In this document: positions 47,918-58,811 of the stretch, one piece after another
Numbering within the stretch: position 1 is the first letter of the stretch
Layout of the letters: each line of letters starts with the position of its first letter
DNA from: Enoplolaimus lenunculus
Taxonomy: Eukaryota; Nematoda; Enoplea; Enoplida; Thoracostomopsidae
Assembly: GCA_030248215.1 (NCBI GenBank)
Contig: JASANG010002129.1
Location: forward strand, 124,001-188,000
Length of the DNA stretch: 64,000 bases
Direction: 5' to 3'
The notes under the pieces: model-generated
What the model saw: the letters and a program-made list of their open reading frames with translations, nothing else
Database searches by the model: none
What the model was told of the DNA's origin: nothing
Made by a program: the position numbers and the translations under genes

Positions 47918-48831
47918 AAAGTTATAAGAAACTTCGTTCTAAGGTATCTAACGCCTGCGGTTCACGTTTTGCGCCTTATGTAAACTTCTTCAAAACGGTA
48001 TATAAATAAAGTTTATTTAATTATATTCAATTTGCTCAAATAAATTATTCACAGCCCGAGATGCTCTTGCTACAGGCATAGCCAGAGTGGGCCAAAACAA
48101 CGTAGCCCCTTTCAATTATTTTTTGAAACGACTTCTACGCTGCTGAAACGAACTTGGAAGCAACGCCAACAGATGCGATTCTCTTGGAACCAAAATTTTG
48201 GCTACACCCGGGGCTTTTGTCCGGTACATGCATGGCTGATTGAATCAAGAACGACCAGGAAATAAACCTGTGTTCAATGACTCAAAGGTACATAAGTGAT
48301 AACTTACCTAAAAATGAAACTATAAGACTAATATGAGCGAACGAACAATGGCCCTTATTATGTTGATAACGTGCCTCAAGTATCTCTTTTCATTGTGGAT
48401 AAAAAGCTCCTGGTTATAAAACAGGTTACAGATCAACCTGTGTTAGTTTAAATTATCACCTGCTGAAGTCGTCACATTTGAAACAAATATGCAAGTCACC
48501 AAGAATACCTATCGCAATGTCCGTTTTATACAAGACTATACGTTATGAGAAGAAGATGAACGAATTTCATTGTCGGCAATGCTTTCAAAATCAGTACTAT
48601 AAAAATGCAAGCTTTACACTTATTAAAATCTAAGGCCTATATTAAATATCAGAACGTATATAAGTAGGGTTTTAACGTACCCTTCAGTTTCATCACTTTC
48701 TCGACCATTTCGACGGAAACTGATCAGTTCTTAAACGAAATAAAAAACAACAGTTGAAAAATAAATAAATCAATAAATATACAGACTTCTACAATTTATA
48801 CCCAACCCAGCCTATACTTGAAAGCAACAAA

Positions 48832-49280
48832 TTACTGTTTTGATTTCACCAATCGGTCAATGATATCAAAAAATTTATTGCCAGCACTGTCTCCTGGATC
48901 CACTAATAACCTGTTTCTTTAGCTGTTTTGCTTTCAATATTCCAAACGATCGAAAGCAAGATTTTGTATTTGGGATTAGTACTAAAATGACGTTCAAATT
49001 CTCGTTCGCTTCGCTCGCGATATTTTTTTCACAATTATATCTCGCGCAGCGCGTTCTTAAAATTTTATGATCGGCCACTTCTCAATAAGTTATAAAAATG
49101 GTTGCTTTCTAACAAAGTACAACTTTTCTTTTGCAGTTTCTGGCAGCAGCTATTTAGACCTTATCTGGATTGTAAAACAAACGTACCTGATACGCTAGCT
49201 GATAATCGACGAGTAGCACCGCTAATAATTGAACTTTGTTGCCGTTTTTGTTGTTTTCGACGCTCAATTTTGTCACGCAT
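48832..49280 (-). CDS. Putative two-exon small ORF, 54 residues, unknown function
   Basis: Exon 1 (49280-49187) starts at an ATG in an excellent context (GCCGCCATGC). It reads MRDKIERRKQQKRQQSSIIS, then GATRRLSASVS, and ends in phase 1 at donor GTACGT. A 284-bp intron ends TTATTAG. Exon 2 (48902-48832) enters in the right phase and reads VDPGDSAGNKFFDIIDRLVK, then SKQ and TAA. The product is a basic N-terminal half with an RRLS site of protein kinase A type and a C-terminal amphipathic segment. FFDIIDRL resembles the first half of a GoLoco motif, but the D-Q-R triad is absent. I do not recognise the protein. Matching phases, Kozak context and a GC content above the surroundings support it; short length argues for caution. 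Confidence 0.35.
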
Positions 49281-49942
49281 GGCGGCAAGTTTTTAATTTA
49301 AGGCAGTGAGTTTAAGATAAACAAATTCAAACTATTTGCTAAATGACGAAACAGCGTTGAACAATATTTTGTTCATTTATAAATTGTGGCGACTAAAACG
49401 ATGATCCAAACGTAGTAGAAAACATTGCAGAATACTGGTGTTGTGATTGCTTAATGGTAAATGCGGCGAGTTTCAGATAAACTAAATTATTTATAAATTA
49501 GCATTAAAATCAAAAAATTTTAGTTAGAAATTCAAGTTGCCGCTAAGGACAAACGCATGTAAACCTGGTTAAATTGAGGCGTCTTAGTGATGTACCAAAT
49601 GCTCGAAGACTGTACTTTAAACCAGTTCTTAGTTCTAGTTTTTTCTGAGAAGCTTCATACCACAAGATACTTTATCAGCTAAAATATTCTGTTTTTCTAT
49701 ATCAGTGACACTTAAAGCTATTTCTGCTACATTTAATGCAATTTCATGGGTCACATTAAACTATATTAAGCAAATTATGACAGTCTTTATGTGGCACCTA
49801 AAAGATGCTTAATTGTACCGTACGAACAAGAGAGTCGAAACCTTTAAAATATAGCAACTTTGTTTGAGAATAATGCGGAGTTAAATTTAAAGCATATTTT
49901 CACGGCTGCTCTAATGGTTTGCTTGAAAACCTATTACGCTGC

Positions 49943-50177
49943 AAATTCCAGTGGGTTGATTAATCAACTCATCAAGGGAATTAGTTCTTGTTGAGTTAAT
50001 ATCAGTAAAACATTAACTCACTCTCAGTAAATTCTCACTCTGAGATAAATTGATCGCGAGTGAGTTGATTTGTTGACTCACAATGAGTTGATTCAACTCA
50101 GAATATTGAGTTGTGAAAGTTCTAATTCAGTATAAAAGTTAAACTCATTTAGAATTAAAATCAACTCATTGGAATTT
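49943..50177. mobile_element. Small TIR element of GAGTTGA-type, 235 bp
   Basis: The ends AAATTCCARTGRGTTGATT are inverted. The interior has about ten copies of GAGTTGA or its complement TCAACTC in mixed orientation. It has no coding potential. Confidence 0.65.
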
Positions 50178-50749
50178 ACATAGTACTAACAGGGGATGGG
50201 AGATACTCCACGCAGTTGATAATACATGCGAAGTGGCTGACGTTGGGTGCCAACCGCCAACTAATATGTTTTTATAGTGTTGTTTATCTTTTGTTTCTTA
50301 AACACAATTTATCCTAAATCTTAATATGCTTATCACCAACGCAAACATTAATCCATAGCTATGCTTAACACGAATGGTACATTCTAAGTGCAAGAAAAAC
50401 TGGTGGTTCAAACCGAATACGGCCGCTAATATGGGGCGCGCGATGGGATGCCGCCCTCCCTACAGACATCTCCGTCCCCTTAGCCAGAAACAATTCCGAG
50501 AAGCGTCGAAAGAAAGTTTTCCTTGCCTACTTTGAATTTTTCCCATTCCCTACTAACAAATTATAGTTATGGAGCTGTATCTACTCTACTAAATTATAAC
50601 TATTCAAAGAAATATGCGTAAGGTTTAATATAGAAATACTATTTTTGACAGCAGGCGTTCTAAAAAATGCAGCAAATATGTTGCAAACAAAACGTAACAG
50701 TTATGCACAAACGCTCGAGAACGCAATTTGTTTTACCGCAATCAAAAAA

Positions 50750-51260
50750 TTGTGTTCTGGGCAATGATCAAAGGCGTTACCTTTTCTTGAGTATTTTGAG
50801 GTAAAACACGGTAAGATAAAACGTAAAATATCTTCAGCAATTCAAATCAATAATGCTATTTTTATTCGCGAAGTTCATTCGTTCGAAAGCGAAATATATG
50901 AAATTTCGTGATCTGTTATTAATTAATTTACCTGTCATGTTTTGCACTCTTAGCAACGTCAGGTATTTCGACGTAAGATGGTAAAATAGAACGTAAAACG
51001 TTTTTCGGCTTTTGATCAAAAATACAATTTTAAGTTATTGATTTTAATTTGTTCAAACGAAATACGTAAAATTGGTGAAAAATCGTGATGATTTGAATTT
51101 ATGACAGCTTTGTACCTACTTGTCACATCCGCGGAGTATTTTCAAGTTAAAGAAGGGATGGCAAAACCCTAAAGTTTTGGCAGAAATATTATTCAAAAAT
51201 GAGATTTACAATTACTAATTCATTTGTTTGAACGAAATATTTAAAAATTGCTAAAAATGG
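50750..51260. repeat. Diverged tandem repeat, unit about 172 bp
   Basis: The marker GTATTTYG...GGTAARATARAACGTAAAA recurs at 50791, 50963 and (more diverged) 51136, spacing 172 and 173 bp. Between markers, TTGTTCAAACGAAAT...GTGAAAA-like segments also recur. It is satellite-like and low-copy. Confidence 0.7.
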
Positions 51261-52404
51261 TGTTATTTAGTGTTCTTGTCAGATTGCACTTAACGTTTGT
51301 AGTTAACATTACCACACTAACAGAGAAAACACATAAACACTTGACAATAGCGCCCATATATACTGATGGATACGGATGTTACCAGCACTGTAGGCATGGT
51401 AGATTTACTCTTAACAGTTAACATTCAGTTTTGCCTACATCATGCTTAGAATATAATATAATATCGCATTTTTAAACTTCGTTACCCGACTTTTAGTACA
51501 AATTCTACAGTATAATTTAACTAAAACTGGCTTCCAAACTCTATTTTTATTCGCTTCTTCCCAATCTTCAGACCTACGAATATGCAGACGTAGAATTTTC
51601 AAGTGTTGTTTGCTCACTATACTTCGTCTAGCGGCTAGGGGTATACACAAGGGGAGAATTTTGTACATATTTATCGCGAAATTTCCGGAATAACACGAAA
51701 AAAATCACTTTTATTGGCTTCTGAATATAACCTGCTGTTTTATGGAGTGCCAGAATGGGGCTCAATCTGATTGGAATATATTTTTTGTTACGCCCCGTTC
51801 ATCGTTTGCCGCATTTTAGGAGAAGACAGCACTTGAAATAATTTGAACTAAAGGCGGCGCGGGGAGTTGAGTGGATTGAAATTTTATTGAAAATTTTAAA
51901 AACTTTTACACCGCGGTGTGGATGACTCAATTTTAATATGAATTTGTCGAAAGCACGTATATACGCAACGTTTTAGCATTTTCGAACAGCATTGTTTCAT
52001 GTATAACAAATTGAAAATGTTATTCAAACAACAACAGACAACAAACACTACTACTAGAAAATTGAAAATTTTTAAGAGATCCGAATTCAGACTGAAGTTG
52101 CGACGGTTACGCTTCGCAAAAGTAATTTGTTTTGACGGACGTTGTGCACGCATGATATTCTGGAAGTTGCATAAATGTTAAACGAAAATCATCAAAATGA
52201 AAAAACGGGATGAAATTCAAAGCCACAACCCTTAGTGTTACACAGAGTGTATGATCTCTCTTAGACAAGAGTATGCGACTACTGGGGTTCTACGTTGTAC
52301 AAAAGGTACCAACGCGCGTTGTATTTTTGCACCACCCCCTTAATTGGGGGGAAATCACGACTTAACCCGCATAATAAACATAGGAGTTAGGGCCAATGTT
52401 ACTT

Positions 52405-53212
52405 TAAAGGCCGTCCCATTTTCCCTGGACAGAAATGTACCAGGAGTACCCGTCCCATTTTCCCGGGACAGCAATGTACCAGGAGTACATTCCAAAAATA
52501 TAATTGGGACAGCGGGACAGTTGGGACAGATGATACAGTGGGACAGATGAGACAGTTGGGACAGATGGGACAGATGGGACACTTTGACAGTTGGGTCAGA
52601 TTGGACAGTTGGGATAGATGGGACAGTTGGGACAGATGGAACAGTTGGGACAGATGGGACAGATGGGACAGATGGGACACTTGGGACAGTTGGGACAGAT
52701 GGGACAGTTGGGACAGATGGGACAGTTGGGACAGATGGGACAGTTGAGACGCTTGGGACAGATGGGACAGTTGGGAAAGATGGGACAGATGGGGCAGATG
52801 GGACAGCGGAACAGATGGGACACTTGGGACAGATGGGATAGTTGGGACAGCGGGACAGATGGGACAGTTGGGATAGTTGGGACAGATGGGACAGTTGGGA
52901 CACTTGCGACAGATGGGACAGTTGGTACAGATGGGACAGATGGGATAGCGGGACAGATGGGACGGATAGGACAAATGGGACAGTTGGGACAATTAGGACA
53001 GATGGGACACTTGGGACAGATGGGACAAATGGAACAAATGGGATAGTTGGGGCAGTTGGTACAGATGGGACAGTTGGGACAGATATATATGTATATATAT
53101 ATGTATATATATAATATATATGTGTATATACATGTGAATATATATAGGTATATATATGTGTATATATATTATATATACATATTTGTGTCCCGGGCAATCG
53201 GGACGGCCTTTA
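52405..53212. mobile_element. Nested 0.8 kb TIR element built of GGGACAGNT minisatellite
   Basis: TAAAGGCCGTCCC on the left and its complement on the right form inverted ends, each followed inward by a CCCGGGACA-like motif. The interior is mostly a 9-10 bp minisatellite (52505-53085) followed by a TATATG-type array. A truncated relative lies at 62255-62655. It has no gene; its movement would depend on a transposase elsewhere (inference). Confidence 0.75.
52505..53085 (+). repeat. GGGACAGNT minisatellite
   Basis: There are about 60 units of (T)GGGACAG(A/T)T with scattered variants (GGGACACTT, GGGATAGTT, GGGACAGCG). Long frames through it on both strands encode only repeated VPSVPTVPS- or GTDGTVGTD-type peptides, so they are not genes. 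Confidence 0.95.
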
Positions 53213-55099
53213 CCTCAGCTAAAATTGAAAACATTAATGCAACGTGCTCCCATAAATAGAAGGTAAGCCAAAGCATAAGTGCGCTGGATACATTTTTTAA
53301 CACAAAATGTATTCAGTTGCACACTCTTGTCATAGCGTAATCATCTACTCCTGGTGTTACGTATGTATTCCCTTGAAATCAAACTTCAAAATTTAGCACA
53401 ATTTTGTGACTGGTTCTATCTCAAGTTGATACATAGGTACAGCATCTAAATCGATAATATTAAACCTGTGGCTAACAACCTATGAGTGGTAAAGTATTTA
53501 ATTTAGCGAAACGAAACACTGAGCGAAACGCAATGTTTCCGGAAGTATATGAATGTCATTTCGTCTGTCCGGCTGACGCAAATCTCAGAACCTCTGAACA
53601 AATTTTAATTAACATTTTTGTTTTGACAGCTTGTAATGGGGACGTAAAGGAAGGCGTAGCCAATAGGGGTTTCATGTGTTACACGCCTCCCTCACAAAGA
53701 ATTTTTATACAGGGTTTTCGCATTTCAGACACGGTTCGAGTTAGCAACACAAGAGCCTTTCTCCTTTGAAATTTTTATAGACCGTAACCTCATTTTCCAA
53801 AATCGTGCTTACGCTAATAAATGTTAATCATACATAGGGATTTTTAATTATAAGCCACTTCTTAGCTATAGGACAATTAATTGGTTAAGCCTACATTAGG
53901 GTTTCTTACATTATTTCAGTAATTATTAGGGTTGCAAGCGATCTGATTACAGCACTAAAGAGTTTTGTGTAAATTAGCTATATTTGCCATATTAATTGTA
54001 TCATTTCACTTGCAATAGCTTTTGCATGGTTTTATCAATGTATTACGATGTGTCCGACCTTTGCTCAATACATATAGAGATGACCCACCACAACTGGCCA
54101 CAAATGATCGGAACCACGCCTTTTAAAAGCGATAGTGGATTTTTGCCGTTCAGACCATGCATAATTCAGGGTTACATTCAAACAAGAATGTTTGAACTGT
54201 GAAAGCGTTTAAATTATGCAAACAATGTAAAATATTTCACTGCCGCCAGACACAAATGCTACCTTACAGCTCTGGTTATACGCGGTTTCAAAACACAAAT
54301 TGCGCAAGTGGCTGCGCTATACGCCACTACATCTCTACAGACAAGAAATTTTAACTAAAGACAAACTTTGTTTTTTCTACCAAACTAAAAATTGCTCAGT
54401 GTATTGTTTTAAATATTAAAAACTGCAGCAACAAAACAGAACAAAAAACAACATTAAACGAAACACCGCACTTTCGCTAATGCGAGCTAGGGCTATGTAA
54501 CTTTGGCGGTCAAGAGTGGGATCGCTGCTTCTACCAACGTCGTCTTCACAACGAAAGAATTTGCCTACAGCATAAACAAATTCTATGTTCGGTAAAATTT
54601 TTTGCACCTTTATGAATCGTCATGCACCCACTACCAACAATTTCTATTTGCATAGCTGATGCGAGCCAGTGAGTGATGCGCTGAAGAAGATTTTTGCAAT
54701 TTGACGCAAATTTGCAGTTTCTAGCTTGCATTTGTGGCGAACGGAGAAGAAAACGGGGGATGGTGCTATTACGCAACCCCCTATACGTTAGATTTAGGTA
54801 TAAGACATTGCATTATTGCATCATAGTTAACAGTTTGCTAATGTAATCTTTAGAACTAAAGTGTTATAGTTGTTTTTGCTTTGCCGACACGCATTAATTC
54901 AAATTCCTCAGTACGCCACCGGCTTGTATTGTGATTTACTGCAAACGTTGCTGGAAACTTTTAATATATTCACAGTTATTTTGGAAACATTTGGTTTTCA
55001 AGAAAGAACACAAATATAAAGTAAGCAAATCTGCTTAGGAATTAAATTGATAAATTCAAGAATTTTATAGTTTAGGAAGCATAGTATATTACTGATGGG

Positions 55100-55450
55100 T
55101 TATGGCTGCAGTCAAAGGCGGATCGAAACATTTCTGACGGGGAGGTGGGCAGGAAAATGTTATGAAACGAAGTAATTCTAAGGTAGGAACCTTATCATCA
55201 CCAAAAATTTGATGAGGTCGAAATTTGTAGGGACCTTACCATTTTATCGCAAAAAATGCTGCGGGAAAAACTGTAAAAATTGTAAAGTAGGGAGGGACCT
55301 TACCATTTTTAAACATAAAAATTCTGCGAGAATAATTATTTCCGATGGAGGGTGTGTAAAATTTATAAGGTCGCGATATTACCATTTAACAAAATAATTT
55401 TAGATGGGGGGAGTAGCCGCCCCCTCCCGCCCTCCTCTGAATCCGCTAGT
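55100..55450 (+). repeat. Dispersed repeat, copy 2
   Basis: It contains TTTCTGACGGGGAGG, AAAATGTTATGAAACG, AGGAACCTTATCATC and two GGGACCTTACCATTTT units, ending with a C-rich run and CCGCTAGTGGCTGC. It is longer than the 22 kb copy. Confidence 0.6.
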
Positions 55451-55499
55451 GGCTGCAATCTGTGTTGCGAACTGCTGTCGTAGAAAGTCAACAGTCTCA

Positions 55500-55620
55500 G
55501 GCTTTTTCATTGGCTTAGGCTTACGATCAGGCGCGAAATCAGGCCTAGACTTCAGATTAGTCTTAAGCTTAAGTTAGATTCATAACTATACGCTAAAGAC
55601 TAGGCTTACCTTCATGCTCA
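55500..55620 (-). repeat. TTAGGC-like tract
   Basis: Interspersed GGCTTAGGCTTACG, TCTTAAGCTTAAG and AGGCTTACC units; degenerate. Confidence 0.6.
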
Positions 55621-55911
55621 CTATGCAAAACCTGTTTGATAAACCGGCTCCGGAAGCTTTTCATGAGCACTTATACAAAATGGTGAAAGAGTTAATGAAA
55701 ATTTGCATGCAGGTATATTTTTTTATAATTATAAAATTTATCGGTTAATATTTTTTGGCTATCTTCATATGAACCGAGAGAATGGAAATGATGGCAGGCA
55801 TGGATTTAGAGATCTGGCAAAATTTATTTGCTTTATTTTAAGAGTCAAATATAAATTGTTGCATTTTTTGGGTAGTAGTTGTAACAACATAATTGCTAAA
55901 ATTTGTTTTGT

Positions 55912-56025
55912 TTAACCGATTCTTTTTTCATCGGCGGCAATGTAAACACTAAAGACCCTTTGGTTTTTGTACACTGTTCCATCGCTTTCGGCTTCATCAT
56001 ATGTAAGTAAACCATTAGTATTAAG
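55912..56025 (-). CDS. Possible 3'-terminal coding exon of an unknown minus-strand gene
   Basis: After a plausible acceptor (AAATTTGTAG) the minus strand reads LNTNGLLTYDEAESDGTVYK then NQRVFSVYIAADEKRIG and TAA, phase 0. The stretch is more GC-rich than its flanks and has a balanced, protein-like composition. No family is recognised. A 16-codon phase 0-0 candidate (56641-56594, acceptor TTGGTGCAG, donor GTACGA, reading SVVCFAHRFDIYHRAE) lies 570 bp upstream and could precede it. Open stretches of this size do occur by chance in this DNA, so the call rests on composition and splice signals only. Confidence 0.25.
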   Translation of the reverse strand, partial: LNTNGLLTYDEAESDGTVYKNQRVFSVYIAADEKRIG

Positions 56026-57745
56026 CTACAAATTTGTTAAGAATAAGTCACTCCATCATTTATGCTATAATCTGCGCAATTTTATAAAGCAAACCTTAAA
56101 ATGGTCGATGAAACGGCGTACTCTTATGCCTCATGCAACGGATTTGCGAATAGGCCGCAACAACGGAGGGCAAAGGGCAACTCCAATGCACTTCAATCAC
56201 GCTCTATTTCTTAGACAGCGAAATCCTGTAAAGAAAAATTTTCCTTGTCCGTGTAGAAATGTTCTTGCCCAACACTTACGGTTACAATTCGTGATTGCAA
56301 GGCTGGCCATTGAGCACTTTGGATAGGTAAATTATATGCATTAATACTGCTTGCCATTGAAGCCGAAGGGTTGAACGAAACTTAGAAATGCTACCATAAA
56401 CGATGTCGGAATTGGAAAGCAAAGTTTTAAACGAATATTAATTTGAAACAAGTCTTATGTTTAAACATTAGTATCAATAAGCAATCGAATGAAAACTGCC
56501 ATTGATAAAAACGAATAAAAATCAAAATGTCTAAAACCGCACTTGAAAAACCACATTTCTTTGAACACCATACATCTTAAGCCAGCTTCGTACCTCTGCC
56601 CTATGATAAATATCAAACCTGTGCGCAAAGCAAACTACCGACTGCACCAATCAGTAGATGAAATATTACCTTAATGTTACATACCAGACGTATATACATC
56701 ATTTACGTGTTATTCTATACGTACAATGTATATGCAAATTAAAAGTGATTGAACAACCATCTAAATACGACCTCGCTGAGGCGAGGTTGCGAAAAAGTGC
56801 TGAAAATAAATAGCAAAATGTTTTCAAAAATAGCAATTATTTAACATAGCAACTGTAAAAGAACTACTTTTAAAAGCGAACCACTTCACTTGAAGTCAAT
56901 TTCGCAGAGACGCGTACTTACGTAACAACTGAACAGCCGATGAAGAGTACCAAATTGCTCGAAGTGCCCATAAACGGTTAATAGCGTCTATCGTCAGTTA
57001 GTGATAATTGTCAGAAAGCAACCTGCAACCTACAAGCTTACATTTCTGATAGGACTACTACGTTATCTCTTTTCACAGCAAGTCAATTTGTGGTAAATTT
57101 GTGATCAACCCGGAATCATTAAACACTACACGAATAAAATTTGGTGGTGTTCGCTACACTTGTGGATAATTGCATCTGGCGATAACTCAAGGGTAACTAT
57201 AAAACCTCCGCGTCTGTTTATCCTTTTGCAAAAATCACGACTATCCTGTCTTTACTGAAATGTTCATTCTAACATATTATGCTTAACAACAAGGATGAAT
57301 TATACGGGTGAAACAGGAAACTGAAGTTTTTAAAATTTAGGAAAAATCAGAAAGTTCACAGGCTACAATCCATTTTATTAGCTCTTGCTATTACAAGTTC
57401 AAATAGCTTAAATGTTTTCTTACTTTTTGTATGGCCCTAAAAAGTTGAACAACGATATGAGCACGTTTATAAATGCATATGTCATTAACGTTGTTACCAG
57501 ATTACAGCAGTAGTTTAATCGAAGACAAATTAATTGCCGACAAAAATACTAATAATGGAGATGAATTTAGGTTAAAGAAATACAAATTGTTTTCTTATTA
57601 AACATTATTGAAACGCTTTAATTTTAAATGATATACTTTGCCGAAAACTTCAAAAGTCACCAAAAATGTCTTTTTACTGTTGACGGGGGCGGTAGTGTTG
57701 AAAACGTTCATTTTTAAATCGATTCAAAAAATGATCAAATCTGTT

Positions 57746-58179
57746 ACTGTAGTGACAAGTATAAGAAGAAGATAATAAAAGGGGGCTCTCCATTTTGAGT
57801 CCAATAAATAGGAGTCTGTGTCTTTAATGAGAATCCGTTAGCGGATAGCGTAAATCTGAATTGGAGTTCATACAAGAGACTAAAGCAGAAGAATGACCTA
57901 GACCGTACAAATATTATAGATAACAAATACAAGACAACCCGAATTAACATTATTAAATCCAGAAAAAAGATTAACAGACATAGCAATGAACAAGAATAAT
58001 TCACAGTATTAAGTCAGTTGTGGCCAAAAGACAAAAATATAAAAAGAAGAAGGTTGGGTCCAACTAACATCGGGTGAGCAAAAAACAAATTGCAGTCAGT
58101 AAAACTGAATAACAGGAGGCACCATCTGGAAAGGCAAAATCAATACCAGTTCTCCCATTTGATTTGAATCACTATACAG
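57746..58179 (-). mobile_element. TA-MITE, diverged full-length copy (434 bp)
   Basis: It is flanked by TA on both sides (57744-57745, 58180-58181). The termini CTGTAGTGACAAGTATAAG and the complement of ATCACTATACAG are mutated but aligned, and internal similarity is reduced. This is an older insertion of the same family. Confidence 0.75.
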
Positions 58180-58553
58180 TATTGTACTCTAAAATCGAAA
58201 ATATTTTTTGAACGTAATACAGTGATGCAGAAGTTATATTGATATATTACATTGGTGAAACTGCCTTGAAAGAGGCCGACCGTTTCCGTTTTAGAAGTAA
58301 CAAAATTTTGTATAGAATTTGAAAATTTTCACGGAACAATTGTATGGTACCTTATAAATCACTAAAATTGCATTTGGCTTCTCTCTTCGCCAACGAAGTT
58401 TCTTCCACTATTATATGTTGCGTCCCAGCGTACGTCAACACTTCCGTTTTCAGATTAGTATCTACGCTTCTGCTACCCGAACCCGCTTAATAGAAGAAAT
58501 CAACAACAATCCAAGATATTCAAATATCATAAAGTATTCTTTGCCCACTTGCA

Positions 58554-58811
58554 CTAACGAATATAAACAACCGCTTTGCATATAACAAAAGCACAAAGTT
58601 CAATTTTTCCGAGGGTCGGATTTTCTGCTTTATCAAAGTTATCCCATCTGACAAATCGTGGATCTCCCAGTGGTGGAACCTATAGCTTGACTTTTTCTGC
58701 AGAAAATTTTTTAAACACTTGTGGAAATCTATACGAGTCCGAGGAATCACACACCAGTATGCAATTGATTAGGGGACATTGTCGTAGCTGTATTTTGTAC
58801 AAAACTATCAT
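58554..58811 (-). pseudogene. Open frame broken by one stop, possible decayed coding segment
   Basis: One minus-strand frame runs 86 codons from an ATG at 58811 with a single internal TAG at 58682-58680. The first part reads MIVLYKIQLRQCPLINCILV then CDSSDSYRFPQVFKKFSAEK; the second reads VPPLGDPRFVRWDNFDKAEN then PTLGKIELCAFVICKAVVYI. The second part could instead be a real exon, since the stop coincides with an acceptor-like CTATAG. The opposite strand also carries an intact 94-codon frame (58576-58860). Strand and status are therefore unresolved, and no homology is recognised. Confidence 0.2.

Larger units (their letters stand above)
43513..48831. other. Mostly non-coding region upstream of Caskin
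   Basis: The Caskin promoter and 5' UTR should be here, but no core promoter element can be assigned with confidence. A possible alternative exon lies at 44901-44989 and a small TIR element with TTAGGC-like core at 47735-47917. A 108-codon plus-strand frame at 45827-46153 shows no recognisable homology. Confidence 0.5.
49281..52264. other. Non-coding region with MITE and 172-bp tandem repeats
   Basis: It contains a 235-bp TIR element (49943-50177) and about three diverged 172-bp tandem units (50750-51260). The rest is AT-rich with no recognised gene. Confidence 0.6.
52265..53330. mobile_element. Foldback MITE interrupted by a nested element
   Basis: Left terminus ACAAGAGTATGCGACT and right terminus AGTTGCACACTCTTGT are inverted. 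The left arm carries GGTACCAACGCGCGTTG as in the 2.9 kb copy. Removing the nested 52405-53212 element leaves about 258 bp, close to the 275-bp copy. Confidence 0.7.

Noticed and set aside
52505-53085. Regular repeats considered as a CRISPR array
   Set aside because: Units of 9-10 bp without spacers in a eukaryotic context. This is a minisatellite.
52355-53197. 280-codon frame and several overlapping frames on both strands
   Set aside because: They only translate the GGGACAGNT minisatellite and TA array (VPSVPTVPS- or GTDGT-type repeats). All frames being open is expected for a tandem unit without stop codons.
53482-53769. 95-codon plus-strand frame
   Set aside because: No homology is recognised, and the stretch (around GGAAGGCGTAGCCAATAGGG) resembles dispersed repeat sequence.
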